A model generated the notes under the pieces. That model was not told where the DNA came from, searched no databases, and saw nothing but the letters and a program-made list of their open reading frames with translations. Positions 7,367-15,162 of a stretch of DNA of 21,844 bases are shown here, piece after piece. The first letter of the stretch is position 1. Every line of letters starts with the position of its first letter. A program made the translations under genes and the position numbers. Source of the stretch: CAYXFZ01 sp964464385 (GTDB lineage Bacteria; Planctomycetota; UBA1135); the NCBI GenBank assembly GCA_964464385.1, contig CAYXFZ010000038.1:1-21844 (forward strand), in the 5' to 3' direction.

Positions 7367-8580
7367 TTCTGGACTCCGGTCTCGGCACTCGCTTGCTTTG
7401 GCTGACCCTGACCATCCTTGGGGTCTGGCTGGTCGCTCTCTTCTTGGATCGAAGTCATTCCCTGGAAGCGGCAGGGACCTCGATCACGACCTTGGCCAAT
7501 CGGCCCGTTTCCGTCCGACTTCGGGCAGCGACGGGTCCGGCCCCGGTATCCATTGAATTGGTGGGGCGCTGGCAGGCTCGCAATCCTCAGGGCCAAATCC
7601 TGCGCGAGGGGATGAGTTTTCGCGGCCGGATTCGCGCCGAAGCGGACGGCATCCACCTGGGCCCTTGGTTGATTTTGGCCGATCCTTTTTTCTTGGAGAC
7701 CCTAGGTGAGGACGGTCTTCGCATTGGCACTCGCACGTATCGGGGCCGCATGCGCGTGCAACTGCAACGGGACGAGCAAGGTCGTGTCTCGGGCCTGGAG
7801 ACCCGCCTCCTTCTGCCGCTCGAAGATTATGTTTTGGGCGTGGTCTGTGGCGAAATGCCCACATCGGCACCGGGTGGTGCCGCGGCCCTGGAGGCAGTAG
7901 CGATCGCCGCCCGTTCCTGGGCCCTTTGGAAACTCTCGGGTTCCCGGGATTGGCTCCGAGATGATTCGTCCGACCAACACTTTGAGAGTGTGGATTTTGA
8001 AACGCAGTCCGCCCGGGATGCCGTGGCTCACACCCGCGGCCGAGTCCTGGCCCACGAGGGCACCCTGCTCCCGGCCTGGTATCACGCCGACTGTGGGGGC
8101 ACGACGGCCAATGCCACCGAAGCCGGTTTCTTGCAGGGCCCCTTGCCACCCTTGATTGCGGTCACGGACCCAGGTTGTGAGCGCTCCCGCCTCTGGCTCC
8201 ATACCATTTCAGCCCCTCGCCTGGACGCGATCGCAGAAGCACGCGGTTTGGGCACTTTTTTGGAAGGCTTTCAGTTTTTGCAACGCGATGCCGCCGGGCG
8301 TCTCCTGCGCACGCGCTTGGACGGTGAATTGCATCGGATTGTCCTGCCCGGAGAAACCTTACGCCATGCCCTGGGCGCCCCATCTACCGTCTTCTTGAGT
8401 TTGCAACCGCAGCGGGATGGTTCCTTGTTCATTCGCGGTCGGGGCCGAGGTCATGGCGTGGGGCTGTGCCAAGAAGGGGCCCTGCGCCGATCCAGCGCAG
8501 GGGCCACGGCGGATGAGATCCTGGCCACCTATTACCCGAGTGCCCAAGTTCAACCGCATACTCTTGTTTCCCTGCACTAA
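7363..8580 (+). CDS. SpoIID/LytB-domain protein, membrane-anchored peptidoglycan-acting enzyme
   Basis: The 405-residue product has one N-terminal membrane segment (about 10-28), so the rest is probably outside the cytoplasmic membrane. The SpoIID domain spans about 150-400. It contains LPLEDYVLGVVCGEMP, whose Glu164 aligns with the catalytic Glu of SpoIID lytic transglycosylase. It also has ALEAVAIAARSWAL, WYHADCGGTTANATE (240-254) and GRGRGHGVGLCQEGALRR, followed by an ILATYYPSA end. In Bacillus SpoIID cleaves denuded glycan strands during engulfment. In non-sporulating bacteria such proteins are thought to act in septal or general wall turnover, and no sporulation gene is seen here. Its ATG overlaps the ruvB TGA by ATGA, so it is probably translated with ruvB. 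The N-terminal 30-150 region is a beta-rich domain I cannot name. Confidence 0.88.
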   Translation: MILDSGLGTRLLWLTLTILGVWLVALFLDRSHSLEAAGTSITTLANRPVSVRLRAATGPAPVSIELVGRWQARNPQGQILREGMSFRGRIRAEADGIHLGPWLILADPFFLETLGEDGLRIGTRTYRGRMRVQLQRDEQGRVSGLETRLLLPLEDYVLGVVCGEMPTSAPGGAAALEAVAIAARSWALWKLSGSRDWLRDDSSDQHFESVDFETQSARDAVAHTRGRVLAHEGTLLPAWYHADCGGTTANATEAGFLQGPLPPLIAVTDPGCERSRLWLHTISAPRLDAIAEARGLGTFLEGFQFLQRDAAGRLLRTRLDGELHRIVLPGETLRHALGAPSTVFLSLQPQRDGSLFIRGRGRGHGVGLCQEGALRRSSAGATADEILATYYPSAQVQPHTLVSLH

Positions 8581-8586
8581 GTCCGG

Positions 8587-9753
8587 GTGGTCGTGACCTT
8601 CGGCTTCCAACTTCGGCAAGGGGATGGGACCGGCCCTCGGCTGGGCCTCTTGCGGACTCCTCATGGCCAGGTCGAAACCCCTGCCTTCATGGGAGTGGCC
8701 ACCCGGGGCATGTTGCGAGGCATCCCGCCCGATCGTCCGCGGGCCATGGGCGCGCAAATCCTCCTTGCCAATGCCCTGCATTTATGGGCCCGACCCGGAA
8801 CCGGGGCCGTGCGGGCCCTGGGCGGCGTGCACGGCATGCTGGCCTGGGACGGCCCAGTGCTCACGGACTCGGGCGGCTTTCAGGCCTTTTCCTTATCCAA
8901 GTTGGCGACCTTGCATGACGATGGCATTCATCTCCACCATCCGGTCTCGGGTAGCCCCGTGGATTGGACCCCAAACTTGGCCTTCGCGACACAGGTGGAA
9001 CTGGGGTCAGATGTGGCCATGGTCCTGGACCATTGCCCCGAAGACCCCGTGGATCCGACCTTGGTCGCAGGCGCGGTGCAACGCACCTTGGCCTGGGCAA
9101 AAACCCAGGCGGATCTGCACCGCGCGCGCGGGGGATCCTCTTCGGGTCAGGCCCTCTTTGGCATTGTCCAGGGCGGTCTCTTTGGCGAGCAAAGGCAGGC
9201 CTGTGCCGAGGCCCTCGTCGCCATGGAGTTTGACGGCTATGCCATTGGCGGTGTAAGTGTTGGGGAACCCCACAAGCAAATGATGCGCGCCGTCGAATTT
9301 TCCGTCCCCCATTTGCCGCTGGACCGAGTCCGCTACCTCATGGGCGTGGGCACGCCGCGTGACTTGGTCGAGGCCGTGGCCCGTGGCGTGGATCTCTTTG
9401 ACTGCGTTTTTCCCACGCGCACTGGGCGCTTTGCCACCGCCCTGACTTGGCAGGGGCGCCTCCACTTGCTGAATGCCCGCTTTCGTGAGGACCCCTCCCC
9501 CATCGAAGCAGGGTGCACCTGCACGGCCTGCCGTTGTGGGGTGTCCCGCGGGGCCCTGCGAGCAGGCTTTCAAGCCAAAGAATTCAACCCGCCATCCTTG
9601 GTCGCGGAACACAATCTTCACTTCACCCTGCAACTCATGGCCAAAATTCGNNNNNNNNNNCGCTCGGCCCTACAAGAGGGCAGCTTTAGCGAACTTCGGG
9701 AGCGGGTGGCGTCGGTGTATCCGGGCCGCGTCGCCAACCCTGACGCAGAGTAG
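8587..9753 (+). CDS. tgt: tRNA-guanine transglycosylase (queuine tRNA-ribosyltransferase); interrupted by assembly gap
   Basis: Tgt exchanges guanine-34 of GUN-anticodon tRNAs for preQ1, the committed insertion step of queuosine synthesis. Family residues are clear: TDSGGFQAFSLSK with Asp94, LDHC (D148-C150), GIVQGGLF (Q195), and GVDLFDCVFPTRTGRFATALT containing the nucleophile Asp272. A zinc set CTCTAC (C310, C312, C315) is followed by His342 in AEHNLHF. No ATG is available. GTG at 8587 or the in-frame GTG at 8593 are both possible, and the second places VTFGFQL nearer the family start. It lies 6-12 nt after the SpoIID stop. The 10-N gap at 9651-9660 falls near residue 355-358. The reading frame resumes with SALQEGSFSEL, so the gene is probably intact. 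Its last 68 nt overlap the antisense end of cstA. Confidence 0.95.
   Translation: MVVTFGFQLRQGDGTGPRLGLLRTPHGQVETPAFMGVATRGMLRGIPPDRPRAMGAQILLANALHLWARPGTGAVRALGGVHGMLAWDGPVLTDSGGFQAFSLSKLATLHDDGIHLHHPVSGSPVDWTPNLAFATQVELGSDVAMVLDHCPEDPVDPTLVAGAVQRTLAWAKTQADLHRARGGSSSGQALFGIVQGGLFGEQRQACAEALVAMEFDGYAIGGVSVGEPHKQMMRAVEFSVPHLPLDRVRYLMGVGTPRDLVEAVARGVDLFDCVFPTRTGRFATALTWQGRLHLLNARFREDPSPIEAGCTCTACRCGVSRGALRAGFQAKEFNPPSLVAEHNLHFTLQLMAKIXXXXRSALQEGSFSELRERVASVYPGRVANPDAE
9651..9660. other. Assembly gap (10 N) inside tgt
   Basis: Ten N characters interrupt tgt. The flanking bases are CG on the left and CGCTCG on the right. Merging the two ends on the shared CG gives KIRSALQEG, the expected family sequence. 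The gap is therefore probably a scaffolding artefact, not missing sequence. Confidence 0.95.
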
Positions 9754-11422
9754 AGACCACGCCGAGGGCAATGCCCAGGAGGAGGAGGGTCAAGACCAGC
9801 AGCAAGATTTCGCCGTCCTCCACGAATTGCGATGCCTTCAGGACGAGAGCCACGAGGGTCGTTGCCAGCATGGCCAGTGCCGGCAAACTCAGGGGCCAGT
9901 GCATTCGGTTTCTTTGTTTGAGATAGACCGCACCTGTGAGTAGGGCGAGACCGGCAATGAGTTGGTTGGTGGCGCCAAACAAGGTCCAGAGCACGAGCCC
10001 AGCAGGTTTGCCCTCCATTTCATAGAAAGCGAAAAAGAGAATGGAGCCGCAGGCTGCTAGGGTCGCCACGAACCGGTTTTGCAAGAGACGACCCAGTGGG
10101 CCCAAGGACGCGGCAATCTCCTCAATGTTGAAACGAAGGAGACGCGTCGCCGAATCCAGGGTCGTGAGGGCAAAAGAGACCACCACCATGGCCACCAAGG
10201 TCACGGCAAGATCCTGGGCGATGCCCAGTTGGCTCAAAAAGGAAGCTGCACCATGAATGAAAATCCCCAACTTGGCGCCGAGGCCCTGGACCGCATCCCA
10301 GTCCACGTAAGCACGGGCCCAACCCTCTTTGCCTAGGGTCGTGGTGCATGCAAGGACCGCAATCAGGGCCAATAAAGATTCGGCGATCATGCCGCCATAA
10401 CCAATGGGGCGAGCGTGGGTCTCGCAGGACAATTGCCGGGCCGTGGTGCCGGAAGAAACCAGGGAATGAAAACCACTGGCGGCACCGCAAGCAATCGTAA
10501 TGAAGACGAAGGGAAGGAGGGGTGGGGCCCCCACCGGATTCGCATGGATGGCCGGCGCATCAAAACTCGGGTTCTGCAAGAAGAAACCGAGGTACATCAA
10601 GAGCAGGCCGGAGATCAGCAAGAGGGAATTCAAGAAATCCCGAGCTTGCAGCAACAGCCACACGGGCAGAACCGCAGCGGCAAAGGCATAACCCATCAAA
10701 ATCCAAATCCAAGTGGCCTGCTGCGGCCAATGTTCGGCACCAAATCCCACCGTCGGGAAACGAAAGCCCAACCAAATCAAACTCAGCAGGGCGAGGTAGC
10801 CCAGGAGGGCGACCGGGCCCAAGGGAAACTTGCGCACATAGAGGAGCCAACCGGCAAGCATGGCCAAGAGCATGAGACCGGCCGACGGCATGACCACCTC
10901 AGGAAAGGAAGTGACCGAGGCGGCGAGGTGGGAAGGATCAAAATCGGATCCCCAGGAAAACAAGAGGGACAACACATACACAAAGACCCCCATTGCCAAG
11001 GAAACCCCGAAAAAAATCAGGGCCAAGAAGAGACCCTTGGCGCGAGATCCCAAAATATCCTGGCAAAGGGCCCCAATGCTCTTCCCCCGGTGGCGCACGG
11101 AGAGCACAAGGGCCGTGAAATCATGCACACAACCAATCAGGATGGAACCGAACACGACCCAGCAGAGCGCCGGGAACCAACCCCAAAAAACCGCCACGGC
11201 CGGACCCAACATCGGCGCTAGGCCGGCAATGCTCGCATAGTGGTGCCCGAAGAGGACCAAGGGACGCGTGGGAACGAAATCCACGCCGTCCTCCCGGGCA
11301 TGGGCCGGGGTGACGGCATCCTCCCGCAAACGAAAGACCTTCTCCGCCAACCACCTGGAATAGAAACGGTAGCCAAGCCCGTACGCAAGGAGCGCAAGGG
11401 CGGTAACGATCGGGGCGAGCAA
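9686..11422 (-). CDS. cstA: CstA-family transporter (pyruvate/peptide)
   Basis: CstA and BtsT/YjiY relatives are many-pass inner-membrane carriers, shown in E. coli to move pyruvate or peptides under carbon limitation. The 578-residue product carries the family block VLFGHHYASIAGLAPMLGPA (56-75), followed by WGWFPA and VHDFTALVLSVRHRG. The later core SSGTTARQLSCETHARPIGYG lies near 320-342, where the family usually has KQLANE-type residues. There are about fifteen hydrophobic segments. It is shorter than E. coli CstA (701 residues) but close to the shorter family forms. The only start in frame is TTG at 11422, 14 nt after the stop of the SH3 gene, with no visible ribosome binding site. The C-terminal end overlaps the antisense 3' end of tgt by 68 nt. 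It is probably the distal gene of the operon starting at the deaminase. Confidence 0.9.
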   Translation of the reverse strand: MLAPIVTALALLAYGLGYRFYSRWLAEKVFRLREDAVTPAHAREDGVDFVPTRPLVLFGHHYASIAGLAPMLGPAVAVFWGWFPALCWVVFGSILIGCVHDFTALVLSVRHRGKSIGALCQDILGSRAKGLFLALIFFGVSLAMGVFVYVLSLLFSWGSDFDPSHLAASVTSFPEVVMPSAGLMLLAMLAGWLLYVRKFPLGPVALLGYLALLSLIWLGFRFPTVGFGAEHWPQQATWIWILMGYAFAAAVLPVWLLLQARDFLNSLLLISGLLLMYLGFFLQNPSFDAPAIHANPVGAPPLLPFVFITIACGAASGFHSLVSSGTTARQLSCETHARPIGYGGMIAESLLALIAVLACTTTLGKEGWARAYVDWDAVQGLGAKLGIFIHGAASFLSQLGIAQDLAVTLVAMVVVSFALTTLDSATRLLRFNIEEIAASLGPLGRLLQNRFVATLAACGSILFFAFYEMEGKPAGLVLWTLFGATNQLIAGLALLTGAVYLKQRNRMHWPLSLPALAMLATTLVALVLKASQFVEDGEILLLVLTLLLLGIALGVVSTLRQGWRRGPDTPTPPAPEVR

Positions 11423-11436
11423 ACGGGCCCGAGCGG

Positions 11437-12708
11437 CTAGGAGCCAGCGAGGGCTGGGGGCAAGACGAGCCGGAGGCGGTCAATCTCGAGAACGCGATGG
11501 CCACGCTTGGCTGATTTTCGCCAGACCCCATGCACGGCAACCTCATGCCCACGGAAATCCGCCAAGTTCAGGCGGCCGTCCCGGGAAAGGACCGAGATGG
11601 TTTGATCACCCGTATGAATGCTCCAAGGTACCGCCGAATAAAAGGCGGGATCCCAGGCCAAGGTGCCAACCAACAAATAGGCAGGCTCTGGGGGAGTATG
11701 TACGGTCACGGTCGGGGGAGATTGCGTGACCAGCCGACGCGCCTCCAGTTGATCCAAGCCCACACGTGCGCGTTCGACAAGAAGGGCAGAGTCGGCCGTC
11801 CACAGGACGGCGGTGTAAATGCCCTCGATCTCGGAGGCCAGGCCCTCGTTCCAATGGTTTGGATCCAAGCTGGCTAGGTCCAGGTCGGCAGCGGCCAAGG
11901 AATCCAAGAAGGTCGGGGGGGCAGGAGAATCCAACAGGGAGGTGGCGGCCTCAGCCACCACGGGAGCATCTCGGGGGACCACGGCGGCGATCGCGACGGG
12001 TTCTTCCCCAACCGTGGTCGTCGCCTCAACAACTGCGATGGGCACTACGACACGCGCAACCGGAGTTTCGGTCCCAGGGATCAGAGCATCGGTCCCGGCA
12101 AATTCCTCAGCGGCGGCAATCCCAGTTTCTTGGACTTCCGCAACCGACACTTCCTCGGTCACAGGGGCAGCGGCCACAGGCAACGGTTCGGGTAGGCGGG
12201 GCATGGGCACGACCGAGGCCTCTTCTTCCCAGAGCGCCTGCCAATTCGCCGGCAGAGAATTCAAGGGTTCAAGACCGGCCAGCGGAGTCCAGGCACCAAG
12301 GGACTCAGGAGCGCGCACCTTCAACCAACCGTCTTGTTCCTCAAAAATCAGGACGGGGTCGCCAAACGAAAAGACACCCACGGGATGGGCCTCGGCACCC
12401 GCCGTGGACGGAATCGGCCGAGCGCGGACATGTTCCTCATTGAGGATACCGTGAACTCCATCTTCAGCCACATCCACATACACGCCATAGACCCAAACCA
12501 CGAATCCGCCTGGCACTTGAATGCGGGCCCAAGGCTCGCGAGTGACCACGATCCGAACGGGCATGCCTGGATCCAGAGTCAGGATGCTGGGCATGGAATC
12601 GTGATAAAAGGATCGCACCAAAATGGAATCAGAGCCCACTCGGGCGGGCACGAAATCGGGTGGCGTTGGATCTTGAAGGGCGGCGGTCAGAAGGGCGGCA
12701 AGCAACAT
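11437..12708 (-). CDS. Secreted SH3-domain protein with Ala/Val/Glu-rich linker
   Basis: This 423-residue protein begins with a short hydrophobic signal peptide (about 1-12, before QDPTPPD). Two bacterial SH3-like regions follow: about 25-98 (the ILVRSFYHDSMPS to GVYVDVAEDG region) and about 103-150 (GVFSFGDPVLIFEEQDGWLKVR). Such domains usually bind peptidoglycan or other wall polymers. Residues about 160-290 are a low-complexity linker rich in Ala, Val, Glu and Pro. A C-terminal beta-rich domain (about 330-423) with HEVAVHGVW and VLEIDRLRLV looks OB-fold-like, which is inference. I find no catalytic motif. It lies between a PhoD-type phosphatase, 113 nt upstream, and cstA, 14 nt downstream. 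The wider spacing upstream may mark a separate promoter. Confidence 0.75.
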   Translation of the reverse strand: MLLAALLTAALQDPTPPDFVPARVGSDSILVRSFYHDSMPSILTLDPGMPVRIVVTREPWARIQVPGGFVVWVYGVYVDVAEDGVHGILNEEHVRARPIPSTAGAEAHPVGVFSFGDPVLIFEEQDGWLKVRAPESLGAWTPLAGLEPLNSLPANWQALWEEEASVVPMPRLPEPLPVAAAPVTEEVSVAEVQETGIAAAEEFAGTDALIPGTETPVARVVVPIAVVEATTTVGEEPVAIAAVVPRDAPVVAEAATSLLDSPAPPTFLDSLAAADLDLASLDPNHWNEGLASEIEGIYTAVLWTADSALLVERARVGLDQLEARRLVTQSPPTVTVHTPPEPAYLLVGTLAWDPAFYSAVPWSIHTGDQTISVLSRDGRLNLADFRGHEVAVHGVWRKSAKRGHRVLEIDRLRLVLPPALAGS

Positions 12709-12821
12709 GGGCAGGTTGGGTCGGAGGTCGTGGTCGTGACAGGCCCAGTTTGCCGTTTGGAGCCAGCAGATTCAAACATCCTGCCCATTTTTTGCGGCAA
12801 AACGCCCGCGAATCCAGACCT
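12709..12821. other. Intergenic spacer between phoD-like gene and SH3 gene
   Basis: This 113-nt stretch is the longest spacer inside the minus-strand operon. A short hairpin-like repeat (12794-12809, GCGGC/GCCCGC around AAAA) is preceded by a T-run only on the plus strand, so it is not a terminator in the operon direction. No convincing promoter box is seen. A separate promoter for the SH3 and cstA genes is possible but unproven. Confidence 0.35.
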
Positions 12822-14171
12822 TCAACGCAAGGCGGAGAGCGTCAAGGTGATGGGAAGGCCCACGACCCTCCCCGACACATCTCTGGCCTCAAACCGGAGG
12901 GTGGGTTCTGGGCCGACAAACGAAAACCGCAAGAGGCCAAAATGTTCAGTGGCGACCAAGGACCCTGGCACGCGCTCGGGAGCGGCGGCGTCTGGAATGG
13001 AATCGCCGACACCGGCAGCCAAGGGGCTGGCCGTGAATTCATAGAGAGGATACGGCAGGCCGGCTTCGGCGCTCACCAGAACTTCCCCAATGTGGCGATC
13101 CCCGGAGAGCAAGAAAACCCCCGAGATTTGTGCTTCTTCCAGAAGGCCGAAGAGACGGGCACGATCTTCCGGGAACATGGACCAGGATTCGAAATCATGG
13201 TGCGTGGCCAGGACCTGCACCGAGGAAATGATTCCCTTGAAATCGGCGTCAGATTGCCGCAGGCCCTGCTCCAGCCAAGCCCATTGCTCCGCACCCAGTT
13301 GGGTCTTGCGCATCGAATCCACCTGCAGATCTGGATCCCGGTGACTGCGCAAATCCAGGAGAAAGAACTCCACCCGGCCTCGACGAAAACGGTGCCAGAC
13401 TCCAGGTTCTCCCCCACTGCCGGCACCGGGGTTGGCCCACCAGCGTTGGTGCAGATCCAGGGACAAGCGGGCATGAGCGTAGGTCTTGTCGGAATTGTCC
13501 GGACCATAATCGTGATCATCCCAAACGGCGTAATGCGAAGTTCGCCGCAAAAAAGGCTGCAAATGAGAAACGGCGCGTTGCAGTCCCCACCGACTCCTCA
13601 TCTTGGCCGGACTGGCCCATTCCTCCCCTTCGCGTCCGTAGTAAATATTGTCCCCGATCCAGAGGAACGCTTGCGGATGCACGGCATTCAAGCTCCGAAA
13701 GACCGGTTGCGAAGGGTCCGGACCCCAAAGCGAAGTACAGGAACCAAAACCAATCAGAAGTTCTTCGGCTTGCCCGGGCAAAGGTGGAGTTCGGAACGTC
13801 TGAGGGCTTGCCGGGAGATGAACTTTGGCCTGGGCCCCGGCGCCAAAACTGCCGGTCCGAATGCGATACTCGTAATCCGTGGCGGGCAGAAGATTTTGAA
13901 CGGGCAGAGTTGCCAAACCATCTTCGTCCAAACGATGGTGGAGCCCGCGCCCATGCCGACGCTGCGGGCGCAACCAATTCATGGAGCCCACTGGGCGGTA
14001 TTCCGCGGCGGCCCAACCCGGCCCTTCAGCCCATACCCAGAGTCGCGCCTCCTGAGCGCCCACGTGCCCGACCATGGGACCCGCCAAAATTTGCGGCGGC
14101 CCCGTTTCGGGTTCTTGGCCGAGAAGGACCCCTCCCCAAATCCAGACCGCCCAAAAGAAAGGCCATCTCAT
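12822..14171 (-). CDS. PhoD-type secreted metallophosphatase (alkaline phosphatase D family)
   Basis: PhoD-family enzymes hydrolyse phosphomonoesters or diesters outside the cytoplasm with an Fe/Ca centre. The 449-residue protein has an N-terminal export signal (about 1-18). It then has the PhoD N-terminal beta domain with PMVGHVGAQEARLWVW, and the metallophosphatase core: GSC (143-145), IGDNIYYG (GD at 173-174), WDDHDYGPDNSD (217-228) and LLSGDRHIGEV (GDRH at 357-360). A lone LLDLR block (271-275) also matches. This is a typical length. The start ATG overlaps the TGA of the upstream hypothetical gene (ATGA), and the signal sequence begins there. The substrate cannot be told from sequence. 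I avoid the symbol phoD because several related phosphatases share these motifs. Confidence 0.9.
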   Translation of the reverse strand: MRWPFFWAVWIWGGVLLGQEPETGPPQILAGPMVGHVGAQEARLWVWAEGPGWAAAEYRPVGSMNWLRPQRRHGRGLHHRLDEDGLATLPVQNLLPATDYEYRIRTGSFGAGAQAKVHLPASPQTFRTPPLPGQAEELLIGFGSCTSLWGPDPSQPVFRSLNAVHPQAFLWIGDNIYYGREGEEWASPAKMRSRWGLQRAVSHLQPFLRRTSHYAVWDDHDYGPDNSDKTYAHARLSLDLHQRWWANPGAGSGGEPGVWHRFRRGRVEFFLLDLRSHRDPDLQVDSMRKTQLGAEQWAWLEQGLRQSDADFKGIISSVQVLATHHDFESWSMFPEDRARLFGLLEEAQISGVFLLSGDRHIGEVLVSAEAGLPYPLYEFTASPLAAGVGDSIPDAAAPERVPGSLVATEHFGLLRFSFVGPEPTLRFEARDVSGRVVGLPITLTLSALR

Positions 14172-15154
14172 CGCTTCTTATTGCGCGCTGGCGGACCCTG
14201 CTTCCACCACTGGAACCAACGGGCCTCCATATCGGGACCAAAGCTGGCCAAGGCCAATTCCTTTTGTTGCGAAGCGGGCAAGCGAAAGCGACCTCGCTTG
14301 GGTTGATCCTTTTGATAGGCAGTTTGCAAGGCACACAAGTAACCCCCCAAGGCCTCGGGCTCCTCCAAGAGGGCCCACAAGGCAAAGGAAAAAGAGAGTT
14401 CGGCCCCTTCCTTCTCGAAGGGATTCGCAGGATAAGTGAACATGGAATCCAATCGACCCTGTTCGCGAAGCACCCGTAAACGAGATGCGTCCCGCCAGGA
14501 AGCGTGAGACTTGTTGTAGACGAAGCCTTCCCGGTACCAAAAGGCCCACACTTCGCCAAAGGCCACATCTTCGACCACGCAGGCGAGGGCCTCGCGCAAC
14601 CACATCGGCTGTTCGCCAAAACGATGGAGCAACTCCAGATGTACGAGATCATGGGCCAAGGAATGATCCACCCGCGTTTCCTCTTCGCTTCTGCCGGCCA
14701 TCACGACCACGAGAGGGGGGCGCTGGAACAAAAAACCCGATCGGAATTCGGACTCCTTCAAGAACGCTTTTTGGCGGGATGTGGCCACGGGAGAAAGGGC
14801 CTTGATTAGGGCCAAGTAGCGCCTCTCGGACTTCAGCACAACGGCATGAAGAGGTCGCTTTTCGGGGTCCTTTTTGCTCTCAGGAAGAGCGTGATCCAAC
14901 ACCGCCAAGGAGGATTGAAGGGCCTTGGTCAAGAGTTTGGTCGTTTTCGTGGAGGAATCCCCATACAAGAAAACGCGTCCGCCAAACAAAGACTGGGTCC
15001 TCCACTTGGAAGCACTCTCCGCGTGCTCCACGAGGGTCCTCTCCAGGGCAATTTCAGTGGCGGCCACCTGCTGATCCACGGTGGGGCTCGGACCCGGGTT
15101 GGCAGGAATTTCCGATTGAAGCAAAGAAAGAGAAAAAAGAAAGAGAAGGGACAT
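14168..15154 (-). CDS. Secreted protein with degenerate HExxH-like motif (HDLVH), function unknown
   Basis: I do not recognise a named family. The 328-residue protein has an N-terminal hydrophobic segment (about 3-12, followed by SEIPANPG), so it is probably exported or anchored. Residues 168-190 read HDLVH...WLREALA, the pattern of gluzincin-type metallopeptidases with HExxH followed by a WLxEGLA-like helix. The catalytic Glu is replaced by Asp169, while H168, H172 and E188 stay. The pattern recalls planctomycete DUF1570-type proteins, which is a tentative comparison. It may be a catalytically weak or inactive peptidase, or a zinc-binding protein. It lies 8 nt after the deaminase and overlaps the phosphatase gene by ATGA, so all are probably co-transcribed. 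Confidence 0.7.
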   Translation of the reverse strand: MSLLFLFSLSLLQSEIPANPGPSPTVDQQVAATEIALERTLVEHAESASKWRTQSLFGGRVFLYGDSSTKTTKLLTKALQSSLAVLDHALPESKKDPEKRPLHAVVLKSERRYLALIKALSPVATSRQKAFLKESEFRSGFLFQRPPLVVVMAGRSEEETRVDHSLAHDLVHLELLHRFGEQPMWLREALACVVEDVAFGEVWAFWYREGFVYNKSHASWRDASRLRVLREQGRLDSMFTYPANPFEKEGAELSFSFALWALLEEPEALGGYLCALQTAYQKDQPKRGRFRLPASQQKELALASFGPDMEARWFQWWKQGPPARNKKR

Positions 15155-15162
15155 GTTCTAAC

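Noticed and set aside
12794..12809. Hairpin-like repeat beside a T-run between the PhoD-like and SH3 genes
   Set aside because: The T-run lies on the wrong side for termination in the minus direction and the arms are imperfect.
12660..14306. 548-codon plus-strand open frame
   Set aside because: It runs antisense to the PhoD-like gene, has no recognisable motif and is Arg/Gly/Pro-rich, as expected for an antisense frame in GC-rich DNA.
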